NCBI GenBank assembly: GCA_000403415.2
Contig: KE159696.1
Location: forward strand, 1-64,000
Length of the DNA stretch: 64,000 nucleotides
Origin: Firmicutes bacterium M10-2
GTDB taxonomy: Bacteria > Bacillota_I > Bacilli_A > Erysipelotrichales > Erysipelotrichaceae
Direction: 5' to 3'
This document shows positions 24,021 to 33,340 of this stretch, in pieces (position 1 is the first letter of the stretch; each line of letters begins with the position of its first letter). A model generated the notes under the pieces. The model ran no database searches. It had not been told where the DNA came from and saw nothing but the letters and a program-made list of their open reading frames with translations. Position numbers and translations under genes: made by a program.

Positions 24021-26609
24021 TTATTCACTTCTTAAAGCTTCGACCGGATCTTTTTTGCTGGCCATGCTTGCAGGAATCAATCCAGCGATCATGGTCAAGA
24101 TCAAATTGATCAAAACAAGAATCAGCCCACCAAGCCACGGAAGCTGAGCAATATTGGCAACACCCGTATAATTTTGCACAATCAAGGAAATCGGAATATT
24201 CAGCAAAATTGTCACTCCTACTCCCAACAATCCGGAAATAAGACCGATAATAAACGTTTCGGCATTGAATACACGCCGTACATCTCTTTTGGAAGCACCC
24301 ATTGCACGCAAAATCCCGATTTCTTTCTTTCTTTCCAACACTGAGATATAAGTAATAATTCCAATCATAATGCTGGAAACGATCAATGAAACGGATACGA
24401 AGCCGATCAGAACATAAGAAATCATGTTGATCACGTCGCTGACTCCCGAAAGCATGACCCCGATCATATCATTATAAGAGATCACATTTTCGTTTTTTCC
24501 CAGAGCTTCCTGCTCTTCGTTGTAATCCGTAATCAGATCCCCGAGCTTTTCTTTATCTTCAAAAGAAGAAGCATAAATAGAAATCGAGCTTGGCGTATTT
24601 CGATCGATCGCCCCTAGCTTGATCATGTTGGATGCGTAAGTTGAATTCGCATTTTCTCGCATTGTATTCATATATTCCATGATCTGATCTTGGCTAAGAG
24701 CGGCAAGCTGCATTTTTTCTTCGTCACTCAAATGGTTCATATCAAATTTATCATCCGAAAAAGCACGCCCTGTAAAGACATTGATATCCTTGTTTTCTCT
24801 TTGCTCTTTGACAATCTCGCTTTCGTTCGTCGCATTGATCACATGATCCTGCATATCTTTAGTATAATATACGCCTCCCATGCTTGATCGCGATATAGTC
24901 GAATCAACCGGCTTGATAATTCCTACGATCTTCACGTCCATTCCGTTCTTCACCAGCTGATCGACGTATTGTTCATCTTCGCTCTTATCAACCCAAATAT
25001 TTCCGCTCTTTTCGTAAAAATCGCTGTTCAATACAAGTTTGAACGTTGTATCAAGCAATTCTTTTTTCGTATAGGAAACACTTTCTCCGGGTTCGATTTC
25101 GTCAATCTTTCCGGATGACAAATCATTATAATTATCCACAAGTTCATCTTGATTCATCAAACCTAAAGAATACATGGTATAATCACTGATCTCGTTGTTT
25201 CCATCCACTTCTATAACGACTTCATCATAACTTTGCGGCCAATGCCCATCGACAAGTTCATATTCGTCATCGCGCAAAGTTTCATTTTCCGGAAGTAAAT
25301 TCCACACTTCGTTTCCGGGATTCATAGAACTGGACATGAACTGGCTGCGCAAGTTCATCATATCACTCATTCCCAACGCATCCATCAAACCGTTTGGCGA
25401 TACTTTCACCAATCCGCTTTCGGTTTTCGCATTCGGATTATATACGTGCATTGTTAAATCGTAATTGTATTCAATCGCTTTAGCCGTATCTTGGAAAGGT
25501 TTTCCTTCCGATGAGTCGAGAAATTTTTTGAATTCCGTCAAATTATTCGATTCGGTTTCGGCAATCGACGATAAAATCTTGTTTGCGAAATTCTTCGTAT
25601 GAATCTTGTCATCATCATGTGTTTCTTTTTCGTCATCCATATCCATCATGGCGGACATCAGTACCGACATATCCATTGTATTATCCTCTATCGTGATCGG
25701 ATATGAAGTCATCGTATCGTTTTCCACCGAAGTAATATAGGATTGAACTCCATTGGAAAGGGACATGATCAATCCAATACCGATAATTCCGATGCTTCCC
25801 GCAAAAGCAGTCAGGAAAGTTCTCCCCTTTTTTGTCATCAAATTGTTTAAAGATAAGGAAAGAGCCGTCCAAAAAGACATAGAAGGCTTTTTCAAAATTC
25901 CTTTTGCCTCTTCTTTTTCCGCTTCTTCATCCGTAACAGGATCGGAATCATTCATGATCTGTCCATCGCGAAGCTCGACGATACGAGTCGAATACTGATG
26001 AGCAAGCTCTGGGTTATGGGTAACCATAATTACAAGACGATCATCGGCAATTTCTTTTAAAAGATCCATGATCTGTACCGAAGTTTTCGAATCAAGAGCT
26101 CCGGTCGGTTCATCGGCAAGCAAGATATCCGGATCGTTGACAAGCGCTCTGGCAATCGCAACACGCTGCATTTGTCCTCCCGACATCTGAGTCGGCTTTT
26201 TATTGATCTGATCTTTCAATCCGACACGTTCCAAAGCAGCAACCGCCTTTTTTCGACGTTCTTCTTTGCTGACACCCGTCAATGTAAGAGCCAGTTCCAC
26301 ATTTGACAGCACAGTTTGATGCATGATCAAATTGTATGCTTGAAACACAAAACCTACTCGATGGTTACGGTATGTATCCCAATCTTTGTCGGTATAATCT
26401 TTAGTAGATTTTCCATTAATAATCAAATTCCCGGAATTGTAGTTATCCAATCCGCCGATGATATTGAGAAGGGTCGTTTTTCCGCATCCCGAAGGTCCTA
26501 AGATCGATACGAATTCATTATCTCGGAATGTTACGGTCAGATCACGGATCGCATGAACAACACCATCGCCGGTCACGTAATCTTTCACCAAATGTTCACA
26601 TCTCAGCAT
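24021..26609 (-). CDS. ABC exporter: ATPase fused to FtsX-type permease (MacB-like)
   Basis: The 862-residue single-chain half-transporter has an N-terminal ATPase (1-230) with Walker A GPSGCGKTT, signature MSGGQMQRVAIARAL and Walker B ILLADEPTGALD. A membrane segment follows near 270 (LTAFAGSIGIIGIGLIMSL), then a large external domain (about 290-730) rich in Asp, Glu and Met. A C-terminal FtsX domain with three membrane segments contains LERKKEIGILRAMGASKRDVRRVF. The MacB/FtsX group exports peptides, lipoproteins or antimicrobials by mechanotransmission. No partner adaptor or two-component system is adjacent, so the substrate is unknown. Confidence 0.9.
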   Translation of the reverse strand: MLRCEHLVKDYVTGDGVVHAIRDLTVTFRDNEFVSILGPSGCGKTTLLNIIGGLDNYNSGNLIINGKSTKDYTDKDWDTYRNHRVGFVFQAYNLIMHQTVLSNVELALTLTGVSKEERRKKAVAALERVGLKDQINKKPTQMSGGQMQRVAIARALVNDPDILLADEPTGALDSKTSVQIMDLLKEIADDRLVIMVTHNPELAHQYSTRIVELRDGQIMNDSDPVTDEEAEKEEAKGILKKPSMSFWTALSLSLNNLMTKKGRTFLTAFAGSIGIIGIGLIMSLSNGVQSYITSVENDTMTSYPITIEDNTMDMSVLMSAMMDMDDEKETHDDDKIHTKNFANKILSSIAETESNNLTEFKKFLDSSEGKPFQDTAKAIEYNYDLTMHVYNPNAKTESGLVKVSPNGLMDALGMSDMMNLRSQFMSSSMNPGNEVWNLLPENETLRDDEYELVDGHWPQSYDEVVIEVDGNNEISDYTMYSLGLMNQDELVDNYNDLSSGKIDEIEPGESVSYTKKELLDTTFKLVLNSDFYEKSGNIWVDKSEDEQYVDQLVKNGMDVKIVGIIKPVDSTISRSSMGGVYYTKDMQDHVINATNESEIVKEQRENKDINVFTGRAFSDDKFDMNHLSDEEKMQLAALSQDQIMEYMNTMRENANSTYASNMIKLGAIDRNTPSSISIYASSFEDKEKLGDLITDYNEEQEALGKNENVISYNDMIGVMLSGVSDVINMISYVLIGFVSVSLIVSSIMIGIITYISVLERKKEIGILRAMGASKRDVRRVFNAETFIIGLISGLLGVGVTILLNIPISLIVQNYTGVANIAQLPWLGGLILVLINLILTMIAGLIPASMASKKDPVEALRSE

Positions 26610-26759
26610 AGTTTTCTCCTTTTAAAAATAATTATACGATATTATATATCCAGACCAATGAAGTTGTCTACTTAAGATATTTCAAATTTGAATCAATACC
26701 CAATCCACACGTTTCAATCAGAATCAGCACAGTTTTTCGGTCGATAACAATACATACGC

Positions 26760-26795
26760 AAAAGGATCAGGAATTAATCCTGATCCAACTTTTTT
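26760..26795 (-). terminator. terminator of the CorC-type gene
   Basis: GGATCAGGA-TTAA-TTCCTGATCC followed by TTTT on the minus strand. The stem overlaps the last codons of the gene. Confidence 0.65.
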
Positions 26796-28078
26796 ACGAT
26801 CGCATAATGCACTTGATGATCTTTGATCAAAACAATTTCAAAACCAAGCCCATCTTTTTCAAAGCCGAAACGTTCTCCATCATCCGGAACTCGATCCAGC
26901 ACTTTATAGATTAAGCCATTCAACGTTTCCTCTTCGCCGTCTTCCATGATTACACCGGTCATTTCTTCGATTTCATCCAAAGATACGTTTCCGATCAGCT
27001 TCCATCGATTTTTGCCGGCCGGTTCAATCCACTGAGTCTGCTCGTCGTCATTCAAGTCGCCAATCAACTCTTCAATCAAATCATTCATCGTCACGACACC
27101 GCAGACGCCTCCGTATTCATCCAAGACAATCGCCAATTTTTCTTTTTCTTTTTTCATATGGCGAAAAAGCACATCTGCCTTTAAATTTTCCGGCACAAAG
27201 TATGGTTCCAAAATCGCTTTTTTCACATCTTCTTTATTTGAGCGATCTTTCAATCGAAAATATCTCTTCACATTGAGGACACCGACAATATGATCTTTAT
27301 TTTCCTGATAAAGCGGCAACAGGGAATGCGAGCTTTTCATGATCTGCTCATTCCATACTTCAATTGGATCCGACCAATCAAGCATCCGCACATCTTTGCG
27401 GTGTGTCATCACATCCTTAATTGGCAAATCGTCGAATTCAAACACATTTTGAATCCATTCGTTTTCTTCCAAATCAATTGTTCCTTTTTCGCTTCCCGCT
27501 TCGACCATAAGGCGAATTTCTTCTTCGCTGACATCATCCCCTTCATCATTGGGATCCATGCCAAAAAGCCGAAGTACCCCATTTGTCGATATCGTCAGCA
27601 GCGAAACCAACGGCTTGAATACTAAGGAAATAACTGTGATCAAGCTTGCTACCGACAGCGCCAACTGTTCTTTCTTTCGCATAGCGATTTGTTTCGGAAC
27701 CAATTCCCCGAATACAAGCGTAAAATAAGACAAGATGATCGTGATTACGATCACCGCAATCGTATCCAAGATCTCAGGAGAAATACTTACCCCAAGACCT
27801 ACCAGCCAATCGACGAAATATCCTGAAAAATTATCGGCTGCAAACGCACTTCCCAAAAATCCGGAAAGCGTAATAGCAACTTGAATCGTTGCGAGAAAAC
27901 GTGACGGATCTTCTACCAGACCAAGCAGTTTTTTCGCTTTACGATTTCCTTTTTCCGCTAACTTCTCTACCTTGTTCTCATTGACCGAGATCACGGCGAT
28001 CTCAGCACACGCAAATACTGCGTTCAAACCAATCAATACAACTTGCAATAAAAGCATCCATATGACATGATCATCCAT
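26774..28078 (-). CDS. CorC/HlyC-type membrane protein with CNNM and CBS domains
   Basis: This 434-residue protein has an N-terminal CNNM domain with about four membrane segments (LLLQVVLIGLNAVFACAEIA; IVITIILSYFTLVFGELVPKQIA). It is followed by a CBS pair (VMTHRKDVRMLDW..., IVLDEYGGVCGVVTMNDLIEELIG) and a C-terminal CorC/HlyC transporter-associated domain. Members are implicated in magnesium or other divalent-cation export; the old name haemolysin is misleading. Monocistronic by spacing. Confidence 0.92.
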   Translation of the reverse strand: MDDHVIWMLLLQVVLIGLNAVFACAEIAVISVNENKVEKLAEKGNRKAKKLLGLVEDPSRFLATIQVAITLSGFLGSAFAADNFSGYFVDWLVGLGVSISPEILDTIAVIVITIILSYFTLVFGELVPKQIAMRKKEQLALSVASLITVISLVFKPLVSLLTISTNGVLRLFGMDPNDEGDDVSEEEIRLMVEAGSEKGTIDLEENEWIQNVFEFDDLPIKDVMTHRKDVRMLDWSDPIEVWNEQIMKSSHSLLPLYQENKDHIVGVLNVKRYFRLKDRSNKEDVKKAILEPYFVPENLKADVLFRHMKKEKEKLAIVLDEYGGVCGVVTMNDLIEELIGDLNDDEQTQWIEPAGKNRWKLIGNVSLDEIEEMTGVIMEDGEEETLNGLIYKVLDRVPDDGERFGFEKDGLGFEIVLIKDHQVHYAIVKKLDQD

Positions 28079-28209
28079 AATTTATTCGTTTTTTACCTCA
28101 CTTTTTGTTTGAACAATATTGTACCAAAAAGTGCAAAAGTTCCTATTGGAATGCTCCTGAACCTCTCATGACTAAATTGTTATATCACGAGTATGCGCAA
28201 TCTTTCTAA

Positions 28210-29007
28210 TCAAAGCTGACGCAGGTATTCTCCGATCTCGCTAAGACATACAATGACCAATACAAGAAAAAAGCCCGGGATAACCAACACCCACCAGGAA
28301 TTCGACAAAAAAGCCTGATCAGCCATTGACAGCATACTTCCCCACGAAATCATTTCCAAAGGAATGCCAAGTCCCATAAAACTCAATGTCGACTCGAAAA
28401 CGATCGCGTTTCGCACATTCATCACAATCATATAAACAATCGAGGAAAAGAAATTCGGAAACAAGTGATACAAAAACAAGTGTCCTTTGCTTGCACCCAT
28501 ACCGTAAGCAATCTCGTAATACGGTTCCACTCTTAACGATTTTACTTCCATACGCACAACAAGAGCCAAAGAAGTCCAGTCCGTTAAACCAATAACCAAG
28601 CTAAGCCCAAGCAAAGAGGATGAATCCCATAAAGAACGAATAAGTACAACAAGCAAAAGAGAAGGAATACTTAGCACAATTTCCATTCCCTTCAGCAAAA
28701 GCCGATCCAGCCAAGGTGAGGCAAGAGCACACAAACATCCGGCAGCGATTCCGATCATCGAAGAAATGAGCGTGCTAATCAAACCGATTTCTAAAGAAAT
28801 CCGTCCTCCGTACCAGATCATCGAAAAAATATCCCGCCCCATACGATCGGTGCCGAACCAGTGCAGTGCATTCGGTGCCACATTGGCTTCATACAAATTC
28901 ATATACATCGGATCATAAGCGGCAAGCAGACGCCAGCAAAGACATGCAATCACGATCAAAGCAAGTAAGCCAACAAAAAACCACGGAAATTTTTTCTTCA
29001 AACCCAT
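28210..29007 (-). CDS. ABC importer permease, DppC/OppC/NikC type
   Basis: This 265-residue permease has six predicted membrane segments, the start-side motif HWFGTDRMGRDIFSMIWYGGRISL typical of the second permease, and the EAA loop ...YGMGASKGHLFLYHLFPN. Last gene of the five-gene importer, overlapping the first permease by 10 bases. The substrate class is oligopeptide, nickel or similar. Confidence 0.9.
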   Translation of the reverse strand: MGLKKKFPWFFVGLLALIVIACLCWRLLAAYDPMYMNLYEANVAPNALHWFGTDRMGRDIFSMIWYGGRISLEIGLISTLISSMIGIAAGCLCALASPWLDRLLLKGMEIVLSIPSLLLVVLIRSLWDSSSLLGLSLVIGLTDWTSLALVVRMEVKSLRVEPYYEIAYGMGASKGHLFLYHLFPNFFSSIVYMIVMNVRNAIVFESTLSFMGLGIPLEMISWGSMLSMADQAFLSNSWWVLVIPGFFLVLVIVCLSEIGEYLRQL

Positions 29008-29987
29008 TCACCTTCACTTTCAAGCAAAACTTCTTGTGCATCGATTTTCGGATCAATGCGCCGTGCCAGCATATTGACGCCCAAATTCACAATCATGATC
29101 AGTGCTCCACTCATCAGTACAGTGACCATCAGTAAATTATAGTCATGATACCGCGCGCTTTCATACGCCAAAGTTCCAAGTCCCGGATAAGAAAAGACCA
29201 TCTCGACAATATAGGTTCCACCGACAAGATGAGGAAGTGCGACCGCCATAAGCGCCAAATACGATCCGAGCATATTCGGCAGGCAGTGACGCCACACGAT
29301 TTGTCTTATACTCAGCCCATTCGCACGAGCTAAAAGGACGTAATCTTTTTTCAATTCCGTGATCATTTTGTTGCGCACAATATGCGCATAGTACCATACA
29401 TGAGAAATGACAATCACGCTCACAGGTAAAAACAAATGCCACAAGCGGTCGGGAATATCTCCTTGATGACCAAGCGAATATGCAGAAGAACTCGGAAACC
29501 AGCGCAAATTGACAGAAAAGACCAAGATCAGCAAAAGACAAAGCCAAAATTCCGGTACACAGGCAAGAATTGTTCCGAACTTGGTCGCAACTCGATCAAA
29601 AAGCGATTTCTCATGAATAGCACACAATATTCCTAGCCATAAACTTGTTACAAACAGCACGATAAAACCAAGCCCTCCAAGAAGCAAAGTATTGCCGATC
29701 CGTCCTTCGATTACTGTGGAAACCGGCTTTTTGTATTTGAAAGAAAGTCCCAGATCGCCACGTATGACTTGATCAACCCAATGTCCGTACTGAATCAAGA
29801 TCGACTCATCAAGCCCTAATCGAGTTCTTGCTTGCTCTTTTTGTTCTTCGCTCATTTTTTCCACACGATCTCCATAATAAGAAACAAGAGGGTCCCCGGG
29901 CGCAAGACGTGCCAAGGAAAATGTTAAAAAGGACAAGATGAACAACGATACGATTAAGATGGCCACTTGTTTAATGATCTTTCTCAT
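28998..29987 (-). CDS. ABC importer permease, DppB/OppB/NikB type
   Basis: The 329-residue permease begins with the typical ILIVSLFILSFLTFSLARLAPGDP followed by GLDESILIQYGHWV and LGLSFKYKKPVSTVI, and has the EAA loop DYVLLARANGLSIRQIVWRHCLPN. It pairs with the next permease to form the channel. It overlaps the second ATPase gene by 17 bases. Confidence 0.9.
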   Translation of the reverse strand: MRKIIKQVAILIVSLFILSFLTFSLARLAPGDPLVSYYGDRVEKMSEEQKEQARTRLGLDESILIQYGHWVDQVIRGDLGLSFKYKKPVSTVIEGRIGNTLLLGGLGFIVLFVTSLWLGILCAIHEKSLFDRVATKFGTILACVPEFWLCLLLILVFSVNLRWFPSSSAYSLGHQGDIPDRLWHLFLPVSVIVISHVWYYAHIVRNKMITELKKDYVLLARANGLSIRQIVWRHCLPNMLGSYLALMAVALPHLVGGTYIVEMVFSYPGLGTLAYESARYHDYNLLMVTVLMSGALIMIVNLGVNMLARRIDPKIDAQEVLLESEGEWV

Positions 29988-30750
29988 CGTTTATCCTCTC
30001 TTTCGTGTGCAATCGACTTGCCATCAGCTCTTTCGTATATTTTTGTACAGGATGTTCGAACACCTCATTCACAGTTCCTTCTTCAATAATTTTTCCGTCT
30101 TTCATCACACCGATCCGATCGGCCACAAAGCGGATCAAATCAAGATCGTGCCCGATCATCAAAAACGCAAAACCGTATTTTTCCTGAAGATCTTTGAACA
30201 AATTGATCATTTGCGCCTGCAGAGAAACGTCTAAAGAAGCAATCGATTCATCTGCAATCACAAGATCGGGAGAAAGTGCAATGGCACGTCCAATAGCCAG
30301 CCGCGCCATTTGTCCTTGAGAAAGTGTCGCACATTTCCGCTCCAGCAAGCTTTCATCAAGCTCGCATCGTTTCATCAAATCGATAAGCTGCCTTTCGGAC
30401 ACTTTTTCCTTTTGGATCATGAACGGTTCGGCTAAAACAAATCTGACCGAAGACATAGGATCAAAGCCCGCTTTCGTATCCTGAAAGATCATAGCTCGAT
30501 GTCGTGATAAATTTTTTCTCTCGTTTCGGGCCGGCCTTTTTTTCAAGATATGATCACATAGCATGATTTGGCCTTGATCCCAGATTTCCAAATTCATGAT
30601 ACATTTGGCAAGTGTTGATTTGCCGCACCCGCTTTCCCCAATCAGTCCGTACACTTCCCTGCCGTGCAAACACAAATTCACATTCTTCAGCGCTACGATC
30701 TCCCCGTACGATTTTACCAGTTGATCGATTTTTAAGACTATATTATTCAT
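29971..30750 (-). CDS. ABC importer ATPase, OppF/DppF type
   Basis: The 259-residue ATPase has Walker A GESGCGKSTLAK, signature TLSQGQMARLAIGRAIAL and Walker B DLVIADESIASLD. The signature has SQGQ in place of SGGQ. The ATG at 30750 has GGAGGG at 5 bases; earlier in-frame starts overlap or precede that site. It overlaps the preceding ATPase gene by 8 bases. It is shorter than many OppF proteins. Confidence 0.88.
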   Translation of the reverse strand: MNNIVLKIDQLVKSYGEIVALKNVNLCLHGREVYGLIGESGCGKSTLAKCIMNLEIWDQGQIMLCDHILKKRPARNERKNLSRHRAMIFQDTKAGFDPMSSVRFVLAEPFMIQKEKVSERQLIDLMKRCELDESLLERKCATLSQGQMARLAIGRAIALSPDLVIADESIASLDVSLQAQMINLFKDLQEKYGFAFLMIGHDLDLIRFVADRIGVMKDGKIIEEGTVNEVFEHPVQKYTKELMASRLHTKERINDEKDH

Positions 30751-31708
30751 CATCACCCTCCTGCCAAATCGCCGCATAGTGCGTATCGGAAATTTTGATC
30801 AGAGGAGCCTGCTTGACATAGTCTTTTTCACACGCATTCGGATTTCTTGAAGCAAAGACGTCATATTCAATGTCCTCATAAAGCATGGGTGCACTCCCTT
30901 GTAATGTACGCAAACGCGAATTTCCTTTGTTGTTTTCTGGCAAAGATGCAAATAGAGCTTTTGTGTAAGGATGTCTTGCATCTTTGAACAAATCTTTGTT
31001 CGTTGCGATTTCGACAATTTTTCCGGCATACATAATGGCGATTCGATCCGCAAAATGATACGCAACCCCCAAATCATGAACCACAAGAACAACACTCATT
31101 TCTCTTTGTTTTGCAAGCTTTGCCAGCAAAGTCAGGATCTTTTTGGAAATGATCGGATCAAGAGCTGTTGTTGGTTCGTCTGCAAATAAAATCTTCGGGC
31201 TTTTCAATAATGCAGTCGCGATGACTATACGCTGCCTCATCCCTCCCGAAAGCATGTGGGGATATTGCTCCATACGCAAAAGCGGACGATCGATTCCGAC
31301 ATCTTGCAAAATATGTTCGATTTTTTCCTTTCGTTCCTTTTTTTTCATATCCGGAAAGTGAATTCTCAGCACCTCATCCATTTGCCGACCAATCTTCATT
31401 TTCGGATCAAGCGCCATCAAGGGGTCCTGTAAGATCAGCCCGAAATCCGAAGGTACGATTCGTTGATCCGCCTGTTGGATGAGGTCGTTTCCTTCATAAA
31501 AAATATGTCCGTCGATAATTTTTCCTTCCTTGCATAAAAGACCCATAATTGTCTTGCAAAGCACACTTTTACCGCATCCGCTTTCTCCGACAATACATAA
31601 GATTTCATTGGGCATAATTTCAAGATCGATTCCTCTTAAAGCCCGAAGCTGCCCTTTCATCTGATCGAAATCGACGCGCAGATTTTTAATCTTCAATAAA
31701 TTCTTCAT
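30743..31708 (-). CDS. ABC importer ATPase, OppD/DppD type
   Basis: The 321-residue ATPase has Walker A GESGCGKSVLCK, signature MLSGGMRQRIVIATALL and Walker B ILFADEPTTALDP. Its C-terminal oligopeptide-type extension contains the Cys-rich iron-sulphur-like tail region (ASRNPNACEKDY) but fewer Cys residues than usual. The ATG at 31708 follows GGGAGGACT; an earlier in-frame start would lie inside the substrate-binding protein gene. Confidence 0.9.
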   Translation of the reverse strand: MKNLLKIKNLRVDFDQMKGQLRALRGIDLEIMPNEILCIVGESGCGKSVLCKTIMGLLCKEGKIIDGHIFYEGNDLIQQADQRIVPSDFGLILQDPLMALDPKMKIGRQMDEVLRIHFPDMKKKERKEKIEHILQDVGIDRPLLRMEQYPHMLSGGMRQRIVIATALLKSPKILFADEPTTALDPIISKKILTLLAKLAKQREMSVVLVVHDLGVAYHFADRIAIMYAGKIVEIATNKDLFKDARHPYTKALFASLPENNKGNSRLRTLQGSAPMLYEDIEYDVFASRNPNACEKDYVKQAPLIKISDTHYAAIWQEGDDE

Positions 31709-31710
31709 AG

Positions 31711-31745
31711 TCCTCCCGATAAGAAAAGGAGAAATTATTCTCCTT
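31711..31745 (-). terminator. intercistronic hairpin between binding protein and ATPase genes
   Basis: On the minus strand AAAGGAGAA-TAA-TTTCTCCTTTTCTT forms a short stem with a T-rich tail right at the stop of the binding-protein gene. It probably lets part of transcription stop so that the binding protein is made in excess. Confidence 0.5.
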
Positions 31746-33285
31746 TGCTGATTTTCCATTGTTCAATGTTCCAGAAAATTCCTACACCATGATGTCCTAG
31801 AATTTGATCGGGATCAATTCCTTCGATTGTCGTTTTGCCAACATAATCCGCATCCACATAACATATGAATGTAAAAGCCGGATCAACTGTCATTTCTTTC
31901 AAAAATTTCGAATACGCTTCTTTTCGTTTTTGCGGATCGGATGTTGTTCTTGCTTCTTTTAAGTATTCATCCACTTTCGCATTGGAATAAGATGAATAAT
32001 TAGCTCCTTGATCCGTTGCGAACACTTTAAATGTATGGTCATCCGCATCAAAAGGAGATCCCCAGCCAATCAAGTACGCCATTTGGTGCGTCCAATCAAC
32101 TTGCGATGGGATTGTAACCGTACATTCGATTCCGACTTCCTGAAGCTGCTGACGAATTGCTTGTGCAATATCCTGCCGCAGCACATCATCCGATGGCGCC
32201 ACCAGTTCAAAACCGATTATTTCTCCGTTTCGCTCATACATTCCTTCTTTATTTTTGACACAGCCGATTTCCTGCAGGATTTGTTCGCTTTTTTTCGGAT
32301 CGTATTCAAAATTTTCAATCGAATTGTCATTGTATTCATTTTTCTGAATTGGCGAATAAGCAACTTCCCCTTGGCCTAAAAGAATCGTATCGACAATAGC
32401 CTGCCGATCAATCGCATAGCTGATTGCCGGGATAATATCTTTATTTGCTTTCCAATATGCATTGTTGAAATTGTACAAAATCCCCCGATAGTCAGCGGTT
32501 TTCATATGGAAAACAGAAAATCCGTCTTTTTTCTCAAAAGATCGGGCACTTTTAGGTGTCAGCTGTGCAAGATCGACCTCGCCGCTTTTTAACTGCAAGG
32601 TCTTGGCATCATCATCCGGTACGATCTTGAAGATCACTTCCTCAATATGTGCAGCCCCATTGTAGTAATCGGGATTTGCTTTCATGGTGATCGCCTGTCC
32701 TTCCTCCCAGCTTTCAAATACATAAGGCCCTGTTCCAATCGGATGAAAGAAAAAAGATGATGTCTGCATATCTTCGCCTTCCAGTGCATGACGAGGCAGT
32801 ATAGGAATTGTCATATAATCTATGAAAGCCACATTATTGTCTTCCAACTCAAAAACAATTGTTTCATCATCAATGATTTCAATTTCTTCTACATCGATAA
32901 AGTTCGCTGCGTTTTCCGATTCATTTTTCGGATCCATGATCGCTTCGATCGTAAACTTCACATCTTCAGCTGTAAACGGTTTTCCGTCATGCCAAGTAAC
33001 GCCTTCACGCAAATGAAACGTCCACGTGTTTTCGCTCGTATCATGTTCCCAGCTTGTCGCAAGTGCAGGAACGATTTCATTGTTTTTTCCGTGAGCTGTC
33101 AGTCCATCAAAGAGCAGCGCGTTGATTTCCCCATGCTCATCGACGATTGGATTGATCCTGGTAAGATCTTGAGAAGCATAGACCAGCGTATTGGAGGAAA
33201 CTGATTCGTTTACTTGTCCCTTTGCACATCCGCTCAGCCATAAACTTGCACAAAATATTCCTATTAAAACTTTCTTTTTATTCAT
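31735..33285 (-). CDS. ABC importer solute-binding lipoprotein (SBP family 5)
   Basis: The 516-residue protein has a lipoprotein signal (MNKKKVLIGIFCASLWLSGC, lipidated Cys20) and the family-5 motifs VTWHDGKPFTAEDVKFTIEAI and the hinge region ...ISYAIDRQAIVDTILLGQG. It captures oligopeptides, nickel chelates or similar and delivers them to the following permeases. The D-D-H-x-F segment near 440 (PFDADDHTFKVF) is unusual. First gene of the operon. Confidence 0.92.
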   Translation of the reverse strand: MNKKKVLIGIFCASLWLSGCAKGQVNESVSSNTLVYASQDLTRINPIVDEHGEINALLFDGLTAHGKNNEIVPALATSWEHDTSENTWTFHLREGVTWHDGKPFTAEDVKFTIEAIMDPKNESENAANFIDVEEIEIIDDETIVFELEDNNVAFIDYMTIPILPRHALEGEDMQTSSFFFHPIGTGPYVFESWEEGQAITMKANPDYYNGAAHIEEVIFKIVPDDDAKTLQLKSGEVDLAQLTPKSARSFEKKDGFSVFHMKTADYRGILYNFNNAYWKANKDIIPAISYAIDRQAIVDTILLGQGEVAYSPIQKNEYNDNSIENFEYDPKKSEQILQEIGCVKNKEGMYERNGEIIGFELVAPSDDVLRQDIAQAIRQQLQEVGIECTVTIPSQVDWTHQMAYLIGWGSPFDADDHTFKVFATDQGANYSSYSNAKVDEYLKEARTTSDPQKRKEAYSKFLKEMTVDPAFTFICYVDADYVGKTTIEGIDPDQILGHHGVGIFWNIEQWKISKGE

Positions 33286-33310
33286 GAACTATTCCTCTCT
33301 CTGTTTTTTA

Positions 33311-33340
33311 ATTATCTTATTTAAGTGAACTTTAAGTCAA
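33311..33340 (-). promoter_or_regulatory. promoter of the ABC importer operon
   Basis: TTGACT (33340-33335), 18 bases, GATAAT (33316-33311). The -35 overlaps the end of the CLC gene. A direct repeat CTTAAA...CTTAAA within the spacer could be an operator. Confidence 0.55.

Noticed and set aside
28165-28193. CTCATGACTAAA followed by TATCACGAG, sharing 12 bases with the terminal hairpin of the IS200/IS605 relic
   Set aside because: Only 12 matching bases, with no transposase or tail sequence nearby; chance or a small terminator-like stem is as likely as an element scar.
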